Below, piece by piece: positions 47,834-59,772 of a stretch of DNA of 64,000 bases. The notes under the pieces were generated by a model. That model was not told the origin of the DNA. It saw nothing but the letters and a program-made list of their open reading frames with translations, and searched no databases. The stretch comes from Argentina anserina. Taxonomy: Eukaryota; Streptophyta; Magnoliopsida; Rosales; Rosaceae. The translations under genes and the position numbers were made by a program. The DNA is taken from contig NW_026089432.1 of NCBI RefSeq assembly GCF_933775445.1, forward strand, positions 1 through 64,000, in the 5' to 3' direction. Position 1 is the stretch's first letter; each line of letters opens with the position of its first letter.

Positions 47834-50800
47834 ATGCGAGTTTCTATTGAATTTGAGAGTTTTGCAAGTGTGGGAGTGTGTTTCTTTCAAACTGAGTATC
47901 TTTACATCGTTTGCGTATCTTTACAATTCCAATTGTGTATCTTTTCATTTCTCGTTTGAGTATCTTTCTGTCAGGCTTTCTGATGCGAGTTTCTATTGAA
48001 TTTGAGAGTTTTGCAAGTGTGGGAGTGTGTTTCTTTCAAACTGAGTATCTTTACATCGTTTGCGTATCTTTACTATTCCAATTGTGTATCTTTACATCGT
48101 TTGCGTATCTTTACTATTCCAATTGTGTATCTTTTCATTTCTCGTTTGAGTATATGTTTGTAAGGCTTCTGATGCGAGTTTCTATTGTATTTGAGAGTTT
48201 TCCAAGTGTGGGAGTGTTTTTCTTTCAAACTGAGTATCTTTACATCGTTTGCGTATCTTTACAATTGCAATTGTGTATCTTTTCATTTCTCGTTTGAGTA
48301 TCTTTCTGTAAGGCTTTCTGATGCGAGTGTCTATTGAATTTGAGAGTTTTGCAAGTGTGGGAGTGTGTTTCCTTCAAACTGAGTATCTTTACATCGTTTG
48401 CGTATATTTACGATTCCAATTGTGTATCTTTTCATTTCTCGTTTGAGTATCTTTCTGTAAGGCTTTCTGATGCGAGTTTCTATTGAATTTGAGAGTTTTG
48501 CAAGTGTGGGAGTGTGTTTCTTTCAAACTGAGTATCTTTACATCGTTTGCGTATCTTTACTATTCCAATTGTGTATCTTTACATCGTTTGCGTATCTTTA
48601 CTATTCCAATTGTGTATCTTTTCATTTCTCGTTTGAGTATCTTTCTGTAAGGCTTCTGATGCGAGTTTCTATTGTATTTGAGAGTTTTGCAAGTGTGGGA
48701 GTGTGTTTCTTTCAAACTGAGTATCTTTACATCGTTTGCGTATCTTTACTATTCCAATTGTGTATCTTTACATCATTTGACTATCTTTACTATTCTAATT
48801 ATGTATCTTTTCATTTCTCGTTTGAGTATCTTTCTGTAAGGCTTCTGATGCGAGTTTCTATTGTATTTGAGAGTTTTGCAAGTGTGGGAGTGTGTTTCTT
48901 TCAAACTGAGTATCTTTAAATCGTTTGCGTATCTTTACTATTCCAATTCTGTATCTTTACATCGTTTGCGTATCTTTACTATTCCAATTGTGTATCTTTT
49001 AATTTCTCGTTTGAGTATCTTTCTGTAAGGCTTTCGAATGCGAGTTTCTATTGAATTTGAGAGTTTTGCAAGTGTGGGAGTGTGTTTCTTTCAAACTGAG
49101 TATCTTTACATCGTTTGCGTATCTTTACAATTCCAATTGTGTATCTTTTCATTTCTCGTTTGAGTATCTTTCTGTCAGGCTTTCTGATGCGAGTTTCTAT
49201 TGAATTTGATAGTTTTGCAAGTGTGGGAGTGTGTTTCTTTCAAACTGAGTATCTTTACATCGTTTGCGTATCTTTACTATTCCAATTGTGTATCTTTACA
49301 TCGTTTGCGTATCTTTACTATTCTAATTGTGTATCTTTTCATTTCTCGTTTGAGTATCTTTCTGTAAGGCTTCTGATGCGAGTTTCTATTGTATTTGAGA
49401 GTTTTGCAAGTGTGGGAGTGTGTTTCTTTCAAACTGAGTATCTTTACATCGTTTGCGTATCTTTACTATTCCAATTGTGTATCTTTTCATTTCTCGTTTG
49501 AGTATCTTTCTGTAAGGCTTTCTGATGCGAGTTTCTATTGAATTTGAGAGTTTTGCAAGTGTGGGAGTGTGTTTCTTTCAAACTGTGTATCTTTACATCG
49601 TTTGCGTATCTTTACTATTCCAATTGTGTATCTTTTCTTTTCTCGTTTGAGTATCTTTCTGTAAGGCTTCTGATGCGTGTTTCTATTGTATTGGAGAGTT
49701 TTGCAAGTGTGGGAGTGTGTTTCTTTCAAACTGAGTATCTTTACATCGTTTGCGTATCTTTATTATTCCAATTGTGTATCTTTTCATTTCTCGTTTGAGT
49801 ATCTTTCTGTAAGGCTTTCTGATGCGAGTTTCTATTGAATTTGAGAGTTTTGCAAGTGTGGGAGTGTGTTTCTTTCAAACTGAGTATCTTTACATCGTTT
49901 GCGTATCTTTACAATTCCAATTGTGTATCTTTTCATTTCTCGTTTGAGTATCTTTCTGTCAGGCTTTCTGATCCTCGTTTCTATTGAATTTGAGAGTTTT
50001 GCAAGTGTGGGAGTGTGTTTCTTTCAAACTGAGTATCTTTACATCGTTTGCGTATCTTTACTATTCCAATTGTGTATCTTTACATCGTTTGCGTATCTTT
50101 ACTATTCCAATTGTGTATCTTTTCATTTCTCGTTTGAGTATATGTTTGTAAGGCTTCTGATGCGAGTTTCTATTGTATTTGAGAGTTTTCCAAGTGTGGG
50201 AGTGTTTTTCTTTCAAACTGAGTATCTTTACATCGTTTGCGTATCTTTACAATTGCAATTGTGTATCTTTTCATTTCTCGTTTGAGTATCTTTCTGTAAG
50301 GCTTTCTGATGCGAGTGTCTATTGAATTTGAGAGTTTTGCAAGTGTGGGAGTGTGTTTCCTTCAAACTGAGTATCTTTACATCGTTTGCGTATATTTACG
50401 ATTCCAATTGTGTATCTTTTCATTTCTCGTTTGAGTATCTTTCTGTAAGGCTTTCTGATGCGAGTTTCTATTGAATTTGAGAGTTTTGCAAGTGTGGGAG
50501 TGTGTTTCTTTCAAACTGAGTATCTTTACATCGTTTGCGTATCTTTACTATTCCAATTGTGTATCTTTACATCGTTTGCGTATCTTTACTATTCCAGTTG
50601 TGTATCTTTTCATTTCTCGTTTGAGTATCTTTCTGTAAGGCTTCTGATGCGAGTTTCTATTGTATTTGAGAGTTTTGCAAGTGTGGGAGTGTGTTTCTTT
50701 CAAACTGAGTATCTTTACATCGTTTGCGTATCTTTACTATTCCAATTGTGTATCTTTACATCATTTGACTATCTTTACTATTCTAATTATGTATCTTTTC

Positions 50801-53797
50801 ATTTCTCGTTTGAGTATCTTTCTGTAAGGCTTCTGATGCGAGTTTCTATTGTATTTGAGAGTTTTGCAAGTGTGGGAGTGTGTTTCTTTCAAACTGAGTA
50901 TCTTTAAATCGTTTGCGTATCTTTACTATTCCAATTCTGTATCTTTACATCGTTTGCGTATCTTTACTATTCCAATTGTGTATCTTTTAATTTCTCGTTT
51001 GAGTATCTTTCTGTAAGGCTTTCGAATGCGAGTTTCTATTGAATTTGAGAGTTTTGCAAGTGTGGGAGTGTGTTTCTTTCAAACTGAGTATCTTTACATC
51101 GTTTGCGTATCTTTACAATTCCAATTGTGTATCTTTTCATTTCTCGTTTGAGTATCTTTCTGTCAGGCTTTCTGATGCGAGTTTCTATTGAATTTGATAG
51201 TTTTGCAAGTGTGGGAGTGTGTTTCTTTCAAACTGAGTATCTTTACATCGTTTGCGTATCTTTACTATTCCAATTGTGTATCTTTACATCGTTTGCGTAT
51301 CTTTACTATTCTAATTGTGTATCTTTTCATTTCTCGTTTGAGTATCTTTCTGTAAGGCTTCTGATGCGAGTTTCTATTGTATTTGAGAGTTTTGCAAGTG
51401 TGGGAGTGTGTTTCTTTCAAACTGAGTATCTTTACATCGTTTGCGTATCTTTACTATTCCAATTGTGTATCTTTTCATTTCTCGTTTGAGTATCTTTCTG
51501 TAAGGCTTTCTGATGCGAGTTTCTATTGAATTTGAGAGTTTTGCAAGTGTGGGAGTGTGTTTCTTTCAAACTGTGTATCTTTACATCGTTTGCGTATCTT
51601 TACTATTCCAATTGTGTATCTTTTCTTTTCTCGTTTGAGTATCTTTCTGTAAGGCTTCTGATGCGTGTTTCTATTGTATTGGAGAGTTTTGCAAGTGTGG
51701 GAGTGTGTTTCTTTCAAACTGAGTATCTTTACATCGTTTGCGTATCTTTATTATTCCAATTGTGTATCTTTTCATTTCTCGTTTGAGTATCTTTCTGTAA
51801 GGCTTTCTGATGCGAGTTTCTATTGAATTTGAGAGTTTTGCAAGTGTGGGAGTGTGTTTCTTTCAAACTGAGTATCTTTACATCGTTTGCGTATCTTTAC
51901 AATTCCAATTGTGTATCTTTTCATTTCTCGTTTGAGTATCTTTCTGTCAGGCTTTCTGATCCTCGTTTCTATTGAATTTGAGAGTTTTGCAAGTGTGGGA
52001 GTGTGTTTCTTTCAAACTGAGTATCTTTACATCGTTTGCGTATCTTTACTATTCCAATTGTGTATCTTTACATCGTTTGCGTATCTTTACTATTCCAATT
52101 GTGTATCTTTTCATTTCTCGTTTGAGTATATGTTTGTAAGGCTTCTGATGCGAGTTTCTATTGTATTTGAGAGTTTTCCAAGTGTGGGAGTGTTTTTCTT
52201 TCAAACTGAGTATCTTTACATCGTTTGCGTATCTTTACAATTGCAATTGTGTATCTTTTCATTTCTCGTTTGAGTATCTTTCTGTAAGGCTTTCTGATGC
52301 GAGTGTCTATTGAATTTGAGAGTTTTGCAAGTGTGGGAGTGTGTTTCCTTCAAACTGAGTATCTTTACATCGTTTGCGTATATTTACGATTCCAATTGTG
52401 TATCTTTTCATTTCTCGTTTGAGTATCTTTCTGTAAGGCTTTCTGATGCGAGTTTCTATTGAATTTGAGAGTTTTGCAAGTGTGGGAGTGTGTTTCTTTC
52501 AAACTGAGTATCTTTACATCGTTTGCGTATCTTTACTATTCCAATTGTGTATCTTTACATCGTTTGCGTATCTTTACTATTCCAGTTGTGTATCTTTTCA
52601 TTTCTCGTTTGAGTATCTTTCTGTAAGGCTTCTGATGCGAGTTTCTATTGTATTTGAGAGTTTTGCAAGTGTGGGAGTGTGTTTCTTTCAAACTGAGTAT
52701 CTTTACATCGTTTGCGTATCTTTACTATTCCAATTGTGTATCTTTACATCATTTGACTATCTTTACTATTCTAATTATGTATCTTTTCATTTCTCGTTTG
52801 AGTATCTTTCTGTAAGGCTTCTGATGCGAGTTTCTATTGTATTTGAGAGTTTTGCAAGTGTGGGAGTGTGTTTCTTTCAAACTGAGTATCTTTAAATCGT
52901 TTGCGTATCTTTACTATTCCAATTCTGTATCTTTACATCGTTTGCGTATCTTTACTATTCCAATTGTGTATCTTTTAATTTCTCGTTTGAGTATCTTTCT
53001 GTAAGGCTTTCGAATGCGAGTTTCTATTGAATTTGAGAGTTTTGCAAGTGTGGGAGTGTGTTTCTTTCAAACTGAGTATCTTTACATCGTTTGCGTATCT
53101 TTACAATTCCAATTGTGTATCTTTTCATTTCTCGTTTGAGTATCTTTCTGTCAGGCTTTCTGATGCGAGTTTCTATTGAATTTGATAGTTTTGCAAGTGT
53201 GGGAGTGTGTTTCTTTCAAACTGAGTATCTTTACATCGTTTGCGTATCTTTACTATTCCAATTGTGTATCATTACATCGTTTGCGTATCTTTACTATTCT
53301 AATTGTGTATCTTTTCATTTCTCGTTTGAGTATCTTTCTGTAAGGCTTCTGATGCGAGTTTCTATTGTATTTGAGAGTTTTGCAAGTGTGGGAGTGTGTT
53401 TCTTTCAAACTGAGTATCTTTACATCGTTTGCGTATCTTTACTATTCCAATTGTGTATCTTTTCATTTCTCGTTTGAGTATCTTTCTGTAAGGCTTTCTG
53501 ATGCGAGTTTCTATTGAATTTGAGAGTTTTGCAAGTGTGGGAGTGTGTTTCTTTCAAACTGTGTATCTTTACATCGTTTGCGTATCTTTACTATTCCAAT
53601 TGTGTATCTTTTCTTTTCTCGTTTGAGTATCTTTCTGTAAGGCTTCTGATGCGTGTTTCTATTGTATTGGAGAGTTTTGCAAGTGTGGGAGTGTGTTTCT
53701 TTCAAACTGAGTATCTTTACATCGTTTGCGTATCTTTATTATTCCAATTGTGTATCTTTTCATTTCTCGTTTGAGTATCTTTCTGTAAGGCTTTCTG
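47834..53797 (+). repeat. Higher-order repeat D: 1988 bp x 3
   Basis: Three tandem copies at 47834-49821, 49822-51809 and 51810-53797. The middle copy consists of twelve monomers with lengths 149-189-149-149-189-189-190-149-189-149-148-149, which sum to 1988. Markers at this spacing include CATTTGACTATC (about 48775, 50763, 52751), ACAATTGCAATTG (about 48261, 50249, 52237) and CTTTCGAATGCG. Copies 2 and 3 share the derived changes GATCCTCG (49970, 51958) and CCAGTTGTG (50596, 52584), which copy 1 lacks. This suggests that copies 2 and 3 separated most recently. Confidence 0.9.
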
Positions 53798-56700
53798 ATG
53801 CGAGTTTCTATTGAATTTGAGAGTTTTGCAAGTGTGGGAGTGTGTTTCTTTCAAACTGAGTATCTTTACATCGTTTGCGTATCTTTACAATTCCAATTGT
53901 GTATCTTTTTATTTCTCGTTTGAGTATCTTTCTGTCAGGCTTTCTGATGCGAGTTTCTATTGAATTTGAGAGTTTTGCAAGTGTGGGAGTGTGTTTCTTT
54001 CAAACTGAGTATCTTTACATCGTTTGCGTATCTTTACTATTCCAATTGTGTATCTTTACATCGTTTGCGTATCTTTACTATTCCAATTGTGTATCTTTTC
54101 ATTTCTCGTTTGAGTATATGTTTGTAAGGCTTCTGATGCGAGTTTCTATTGTATTTGAGAGTTTTGCAAGTGTGGGAGTGTTTTTCTTTCAAACTGAGTA
54201 TCTTTACATCGTTTGCGTATCTTTACTGTTCCAATTGAGTATCTTTACATCGTTTGCGTATCTTTACTATTCCAATTGTCTATCTTTACATCGTTTGCGT
54301 ATCTTTACAATTGCAATTGTGTATCTTTTCATTTCTCGTTTGAGTATCTTTCTGTAAGGCTTTCTGATGCGAGTGTCTATTGAATTTGAGAGTTTTGCAA
54401 GTGTGGGAGTGTGTTTCTTTCAAACTGTGTATCTTTACATCGTTTGCGTATCTTTACTATTCCAATTGTGTATCTTTTCATTTCTCGTATGAGTATCTTT
54501 CTGTAAGGCTTCTGAAGCGAGTTTCTATTGTATTTGAAAGTTTTGCAAGTGTGGGAGTGTGTTTCATTCAAACTGAGTATCTTTACATCGTTTGCGTATC
54601 TTTACTATTCCAATTGTGTATCTTTACATCGTTTGCGTATATTTACTATTCCAATTGTGTATCTTTTCATTTCTCGTTTGAGTATCTTTCTGTAAGGCTT
54701 TCTGATGCGAGTTTCTATTGAATTTGAGAGTTTTGCAAGTGTGGGAGTGTGTTTCATTCAAACTGAGTATCTTTACATCGTTTGCGTATCTTTACTATTC
54801 CAATTGTGTATCTTTACATCGTTTGCGTATCTTTACTATTCCAATTGTGTATCTTTTCATTTCTCGTTTGAGTATCTTTCTGTAAGGCTTCTGATGCGTG
54901 TTTTTATTGTATTTGAGAGTTTTGCAAGTGTGGGAGTGTGTTTCTTTCAAACTGAGTATCTTTACATCGTTTGCGTATCTTTATTATTCCAATTGTGTAT
55001 CTTTTCATTTCTCGTATGAGTATCTTTCTGTAAGGCTTCTGAAGCGAGTTTCTATTGTATTTGAAAGTTTTGCAAGTGTGGGAGTGTGTTTCATTCAAAC
55101 TGAGTATCTTTACATCGTTTGCGTATCTTTACTATTCCAATTGTGTATCTTTACATCGTTTGCGTATATTTACTATTCCAATTGTGTATCTTTTCATTTC
55201 TCGTTTGAGTATCTTTCTGTAAGGCTTCTGATGCGAGTTTCTATTGTATTTGAGAGTTTTGCAAGTGTGGGAGTGTGTTTCTTTCAAACTGAGTATCTTT
55301 ACATCGTTTGCGTATCTTTACTATTCCAATTGTGTATCTTTACATCGTTTGCGTATCTTTACTATTCTAATTGTGTATCTTTTCATTTCTCGTTTGAGTA
55401 TCTTTCTGTAAGGCTTCTGATGCGAGTTTCTATTGTATTTGAGAGTTTTGCAAGTGTGGGAGTGTGTTTCTTTCAAACTGAGTATCTTTACATCGTTTGC
55501 GTATCTTTACTATTCCAATTGTGTATCTTTTCATTTCTCGTTTGAGTATCTTTCTGTAAGGCTTTCTGATGCGAGTTTCTATTGAATTTGAGAGTTTTGC
55601 AAGTGTAGGAGTGTGTTTCTTTCAAACTGTGTATCTTTACATCGTTTGCGTATCTTTACTATTCCAATTGTGTATCTTTTCATTTCTCGTTTGAGTATCT
55701 TTCTGTAAGGCTTCTGATGCGTGTTTCTATTGTATTGGAGAGTTTTGCAAGTGTGGGAGTGTGTTTCTTTCAAACTGAGTATCTTTACATCGTTTGCGTA
55801 TCTTTATTATTCCAATTGTGTATCTTTTCATTTCTCGTTTGAGTATCTTTCTGTAAGGCTTTCTGATGCGAGTTTCTATTGAATTTGAGAGTTTTGCAAG
55901 TGTGGGAGTGTGTTTCTTTCAAACTGAGTATCTTTACATCGTTTGCGTATCTTTACAATTCCAATTGTGTATCTTTTCATTTCTCGTTTGAGTATCTTTC
56001 TGTCAGGCTTTCTGATGCGAGTTTCTATTGAATTTGAGAGTTTTGCAAGTGTGGGAGTGTGTTTCTTTCAAACTGAGTATCTTTACATCGTTTGCGTATC
56101 TTTACTATTCCAATTGTGTATCTTTACATCGTTTGCGTATCTTTACTATTCCAATTGTGTATCTTTTCATTTCTCGTTTGAGTATATGTTTGTAAGGCTT
56201 CTGATGCGAGTTTCTATTGTATTTGAGAGTTTTCCAAGTGTGGGAGTGTTTTTCTTTCAAACTGAGTATCTTTACATCGTTTGCGTATCTTTACAATTGC
56301 AATTGTGTATCTTTTCATTTCTCGTTTGAGTATCTTTCTGTAAGGCTTTCTGATGCGAGTGTCTATTGAATTTGAGAGTTTTGCAAGTGTGGGAGTGTGT
56401 TTCTTTCAAACTGTGTATCTTTACATCGTTTGCGTATCTTTACTATTCCAATTGTGTATCTTTTCATTTCTCGTTTGAGTATCTTTCTGTAAGGCTTCTG
56501 ATGCGTGTTTCTATTGTATTTGAGAGTTTTGCAAGTGTGGGAGTGTGTTTCTTTCAAACTGAGTATCTTTACATCGTTTGCGTATCTTTATTATTCCAAT
56601 TGTGTATCTTTTCATTTCTCGTTTGAGTATCTTTCTGTAAGGCTTTCGAATGCGAGTTTCTATTGTATTTGAGAGTTTTGCAAGTGTGGGAGTGTGTTTC

Positions 56701-59542
56701 TTTCAAACTGAGTATCTTTACATCGTTTGCGTATCTTTATTATTCCAATTGTGTATCTTTTCATTTCTCGTTTGAGTATCTTTCTGTAAGGCTTTCGAAT
56801 GCGAGTTTCTATTGAATTTGAGAGTTTTGCAAGTGTGGGAGTGTGTTTCTTTCAAACTGAGTATCTTTACATCGTTTGCGTATCTTTACAATTCCAATTG
56901 TGTATCTTTTCATTTCTCGTTTGAGTATCTTTCTTTCAGGCTTTCTGATGCGAGTTTCTATTGAATTTGAGAGTTTTGCAAGTGTGGGAGTGTGTTTCTT
57001 TCAAACTGAGTATCTTTACATCGTTTGCGTATCTTTACTATTCCAATTGTGTATCTTTACATCGTTTGCGTATCTTTACTATTCCAATTGTGTATCTTTT
57101 CATTTCTCGTTTGAGTATATGTTTGTAAGGCTTCTGATGCGAGTTTCTATTGTATTTGAGGGTTTTCCAAGTGTGGGAGTGTTTTTCTTTCAAACTGATT
57201 ATCTTTACATCGTTTGCGTATCTTTACTGTTCCAATTGAGTATCTTTACATCGTTTGCGTATCTTTACTATTCCAATTGTCTATCTTTACATCGTTTGCG
57301 TATCTTTACTATTCCAATTGTGTATCTTTTCATTTCTCGTTTGAGTATCTTTCTGTAAGGCTTCTGATGCGAGTTTCTATTGTATTTGAGAGTTTTGCAA
57401 GTGTGGGAGTGTGTTTCTTTCAAACTGAGTATCTTTACATCGTTTGCGTATCTTTACTATTCCAATTGTGTATCTTTTCATTTCTCGTTTGAGTATCTTT
57501 CTGTAAGGCTTCTGATGCGAGTTTCTATTGTATTTGAGAGTTTTGCAAGTGTGGGAGTGTGTTTCTTTCAAACTGAGTATCTTTACATCGTTTGCGTATC
57601 TTTACTATTCCAATTGTGTATCTTTTCATTTCTCGTTTGAGTATCTTTCTGTAAGGCTTCTGATGCGAGTTTCTATTGTATTTGAGAGTTTTGCAAGTGT
57701 GGGAGTGTGTTTCCTTCAAACTGAGTATCTTTACATCGTTTGCGTATATTTACGATTCCAATTGTGTATCTTTACATCGTTTGCGTATCTTTACAATTCC
57801 AATTGTGTATCTTTTCATTTCTCGTTTGAGTATCTTTCTGTCAGGCTTTCGAATGCGAGTTTCTATTGTATTTGAGAGTTTTGCAAGTGTGGGAGTGTGT
57901 TTCATTCAAACTGAGTATCTTTACATCGTTTGCGTATCTTTACTATTCCAATTGTGTATCTTTACATCGTTTGCGTATCTTTACAATTCCAATTGTGTAT
58001 CTTTTCATTTCTCGTTTGAGTATCTTTCTGTCAGGCTTTCTGATGCGAGTTTCTATTGAATTTGATAGTTTTGCAAGTGTGGGAGTGTGTTTCTTTCAAA
58101 CTGAGTATCTTTACATCGTTCGCGTATCTTTACTATTCCAATTGTGTATCTTTACATTTCTCGTTTGAGTATATTTCTGTAAGGCTTCCTGATGCGAGTT
58201 TCTATTGAATTTGAGAGTTTTGCAAGTGTGGGAGTGTGTTTCTTTCAAACTGAGTATCTTTACATCGTTCGCGTATCTTTACTATTCCAATTGTGTATCT
58301 TTACATCGTTTGCGTATCTTTACGATTCCAATTGTGTATCTTTTCATTTCTCGTTTGAGTATCTTTCTGTAAGGCTTTCTGATGCGAGTTCTTTTGAATT
58401 TGACAGTTTTGCAAGTGTGGGAGTGTGTTTCTTTCAAACTGAGTATCTTTACATCGTTCGCGTATCTTTACTATTCCAATTGTGTATCTTTACATTTCTC
58501 GTTTGAGTATCTTTCTGTAAAGCTTCCTGATGCGAGTTTCTATTGAATTTGAGAGTTTTGCAAGTGTGGGAGTGTGTTTCTTTCAAACTGAGTATCTTTA
58601 CATCGTTCGCGTATCTTTACTATTCCAATTGTGTATCTTTATATCGTTTGCGTATCTTTACTATTCGAATTGTGTATCTTTTCATTTCTCGTTTGAGTAT
58701 CTTTCTCTAAGGCTTCTGAAGCGAGTTTCTATTGTATTTGAGAGTTTTGCAAGTGTGGGAGTGTGTTTCATTCAAACTGAGTATCTTTACATCGTTTGCG
58801 TATCTTTACTATTCCAATTGTGTATCTTTACATCGTTTGCGTATCTTTACTATTCCAATTGTGTATCTTTTCATTTCTCGTTTGAGTATCTTTCTGTAAG
58901 GCTTCTGATGCGAGTTTCTAATGTATTTGAGAGTTTTGCATGTGTGGGTGTGTGTTTCTTTCAAACTTTTTATCTTTACATCGTTTGCGTATATTTACTA
59001 TTCCAATTGTGTATCTTTTCATTTCTCGTTTTAGTATCTTTCTGTAAGGCTTCTGATGCGAGTTTCTATTGTATTTGAGAGTTTTGCAAGTGTGGGAGTG
59101 TGTTTCCTTCAAACTGAGTATCTTTACATCGTTTGCGTATCTTTACGATTCCAATTGTGTATCTTTTCATTTCTCGTTTGAGTATCTTTCTGTAAGGCTT
59201 TCTGATGCGAGTTTCTATTGAATTTGAGAGTTTTGCAAGTGTGGGAGTGTGTTTCTTTCAAACTGACTATCTTTACATCGTTTGCGTATGTTTACTATTC
59301 CAATTGTGTATCTTTACATCGTTTGCGTATCTTTACTATTCCAATTGTGTATCTTTTCATTTCTCGTTTTAGTATCTTTCTGTAAGGCTTCTGATGCGAG
59401 TTTCTATTGTATTTTAGAGTTTTGCAAGTGTGGGAGTGTGTTTCTTTCAAACTTAGTATCTTTACATCGTTTGCGTATCTTTACTATTCCAATTGTGTAT
59501 CTTTTCATTTCTCGTTTGAGTATCTTTCTGTAAGGCTTCCTG

Positions 59543-59772
59543 ATGCGAGTTTCTATTGTATTTGAGAGTTTTGCAAGTGTGGGAGTGTGTTTCTTTCAAA
59601 CTGAGTATCTTTACATCGTTTGCGTATCTTTACTATTCCAATTGTGTATCTTTACATCGTTTGCGTATCTTTACTATTCTAATTGTGTATCTTTACATCG
59701 TTTGCGTATCTTTACTATTCCAATTGTGTATCTTTTCATTTCTCGTTTGAGTATCTTTCTGTAAGGCTTCTG
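59543..59772 (+). repeat. Example extra-long monomer (230 bp, three cassettes)
   Basis: This monomer has three 41-bp cassettes in a row at 59605-59727 (GTATCTTT starts at 59605, 59646 and 59687, with the 23-bp module following at 59728). The length 148+82 = 230 bp fits the simple rule that monomer length changes by whole cassettes. The same structure recurs at 60302-60531. Confidence 0.93.
59605..59727 (+). repeat. 41-bp cassette x3
   Basis: Three head-to-tail copies of a 41-bp unit made of a 19-bp module (GTATCTTTACATCGTTTGC) and a 22-bp module (GTATCTTT + ACTATTCCAATTGT). The middle copy has TCTAATTGT in place of TCCAATTGT. Variation in cassette number (1, 2 or 3) is the main source of monomer length variation in the array. 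Confidence 0.93.
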
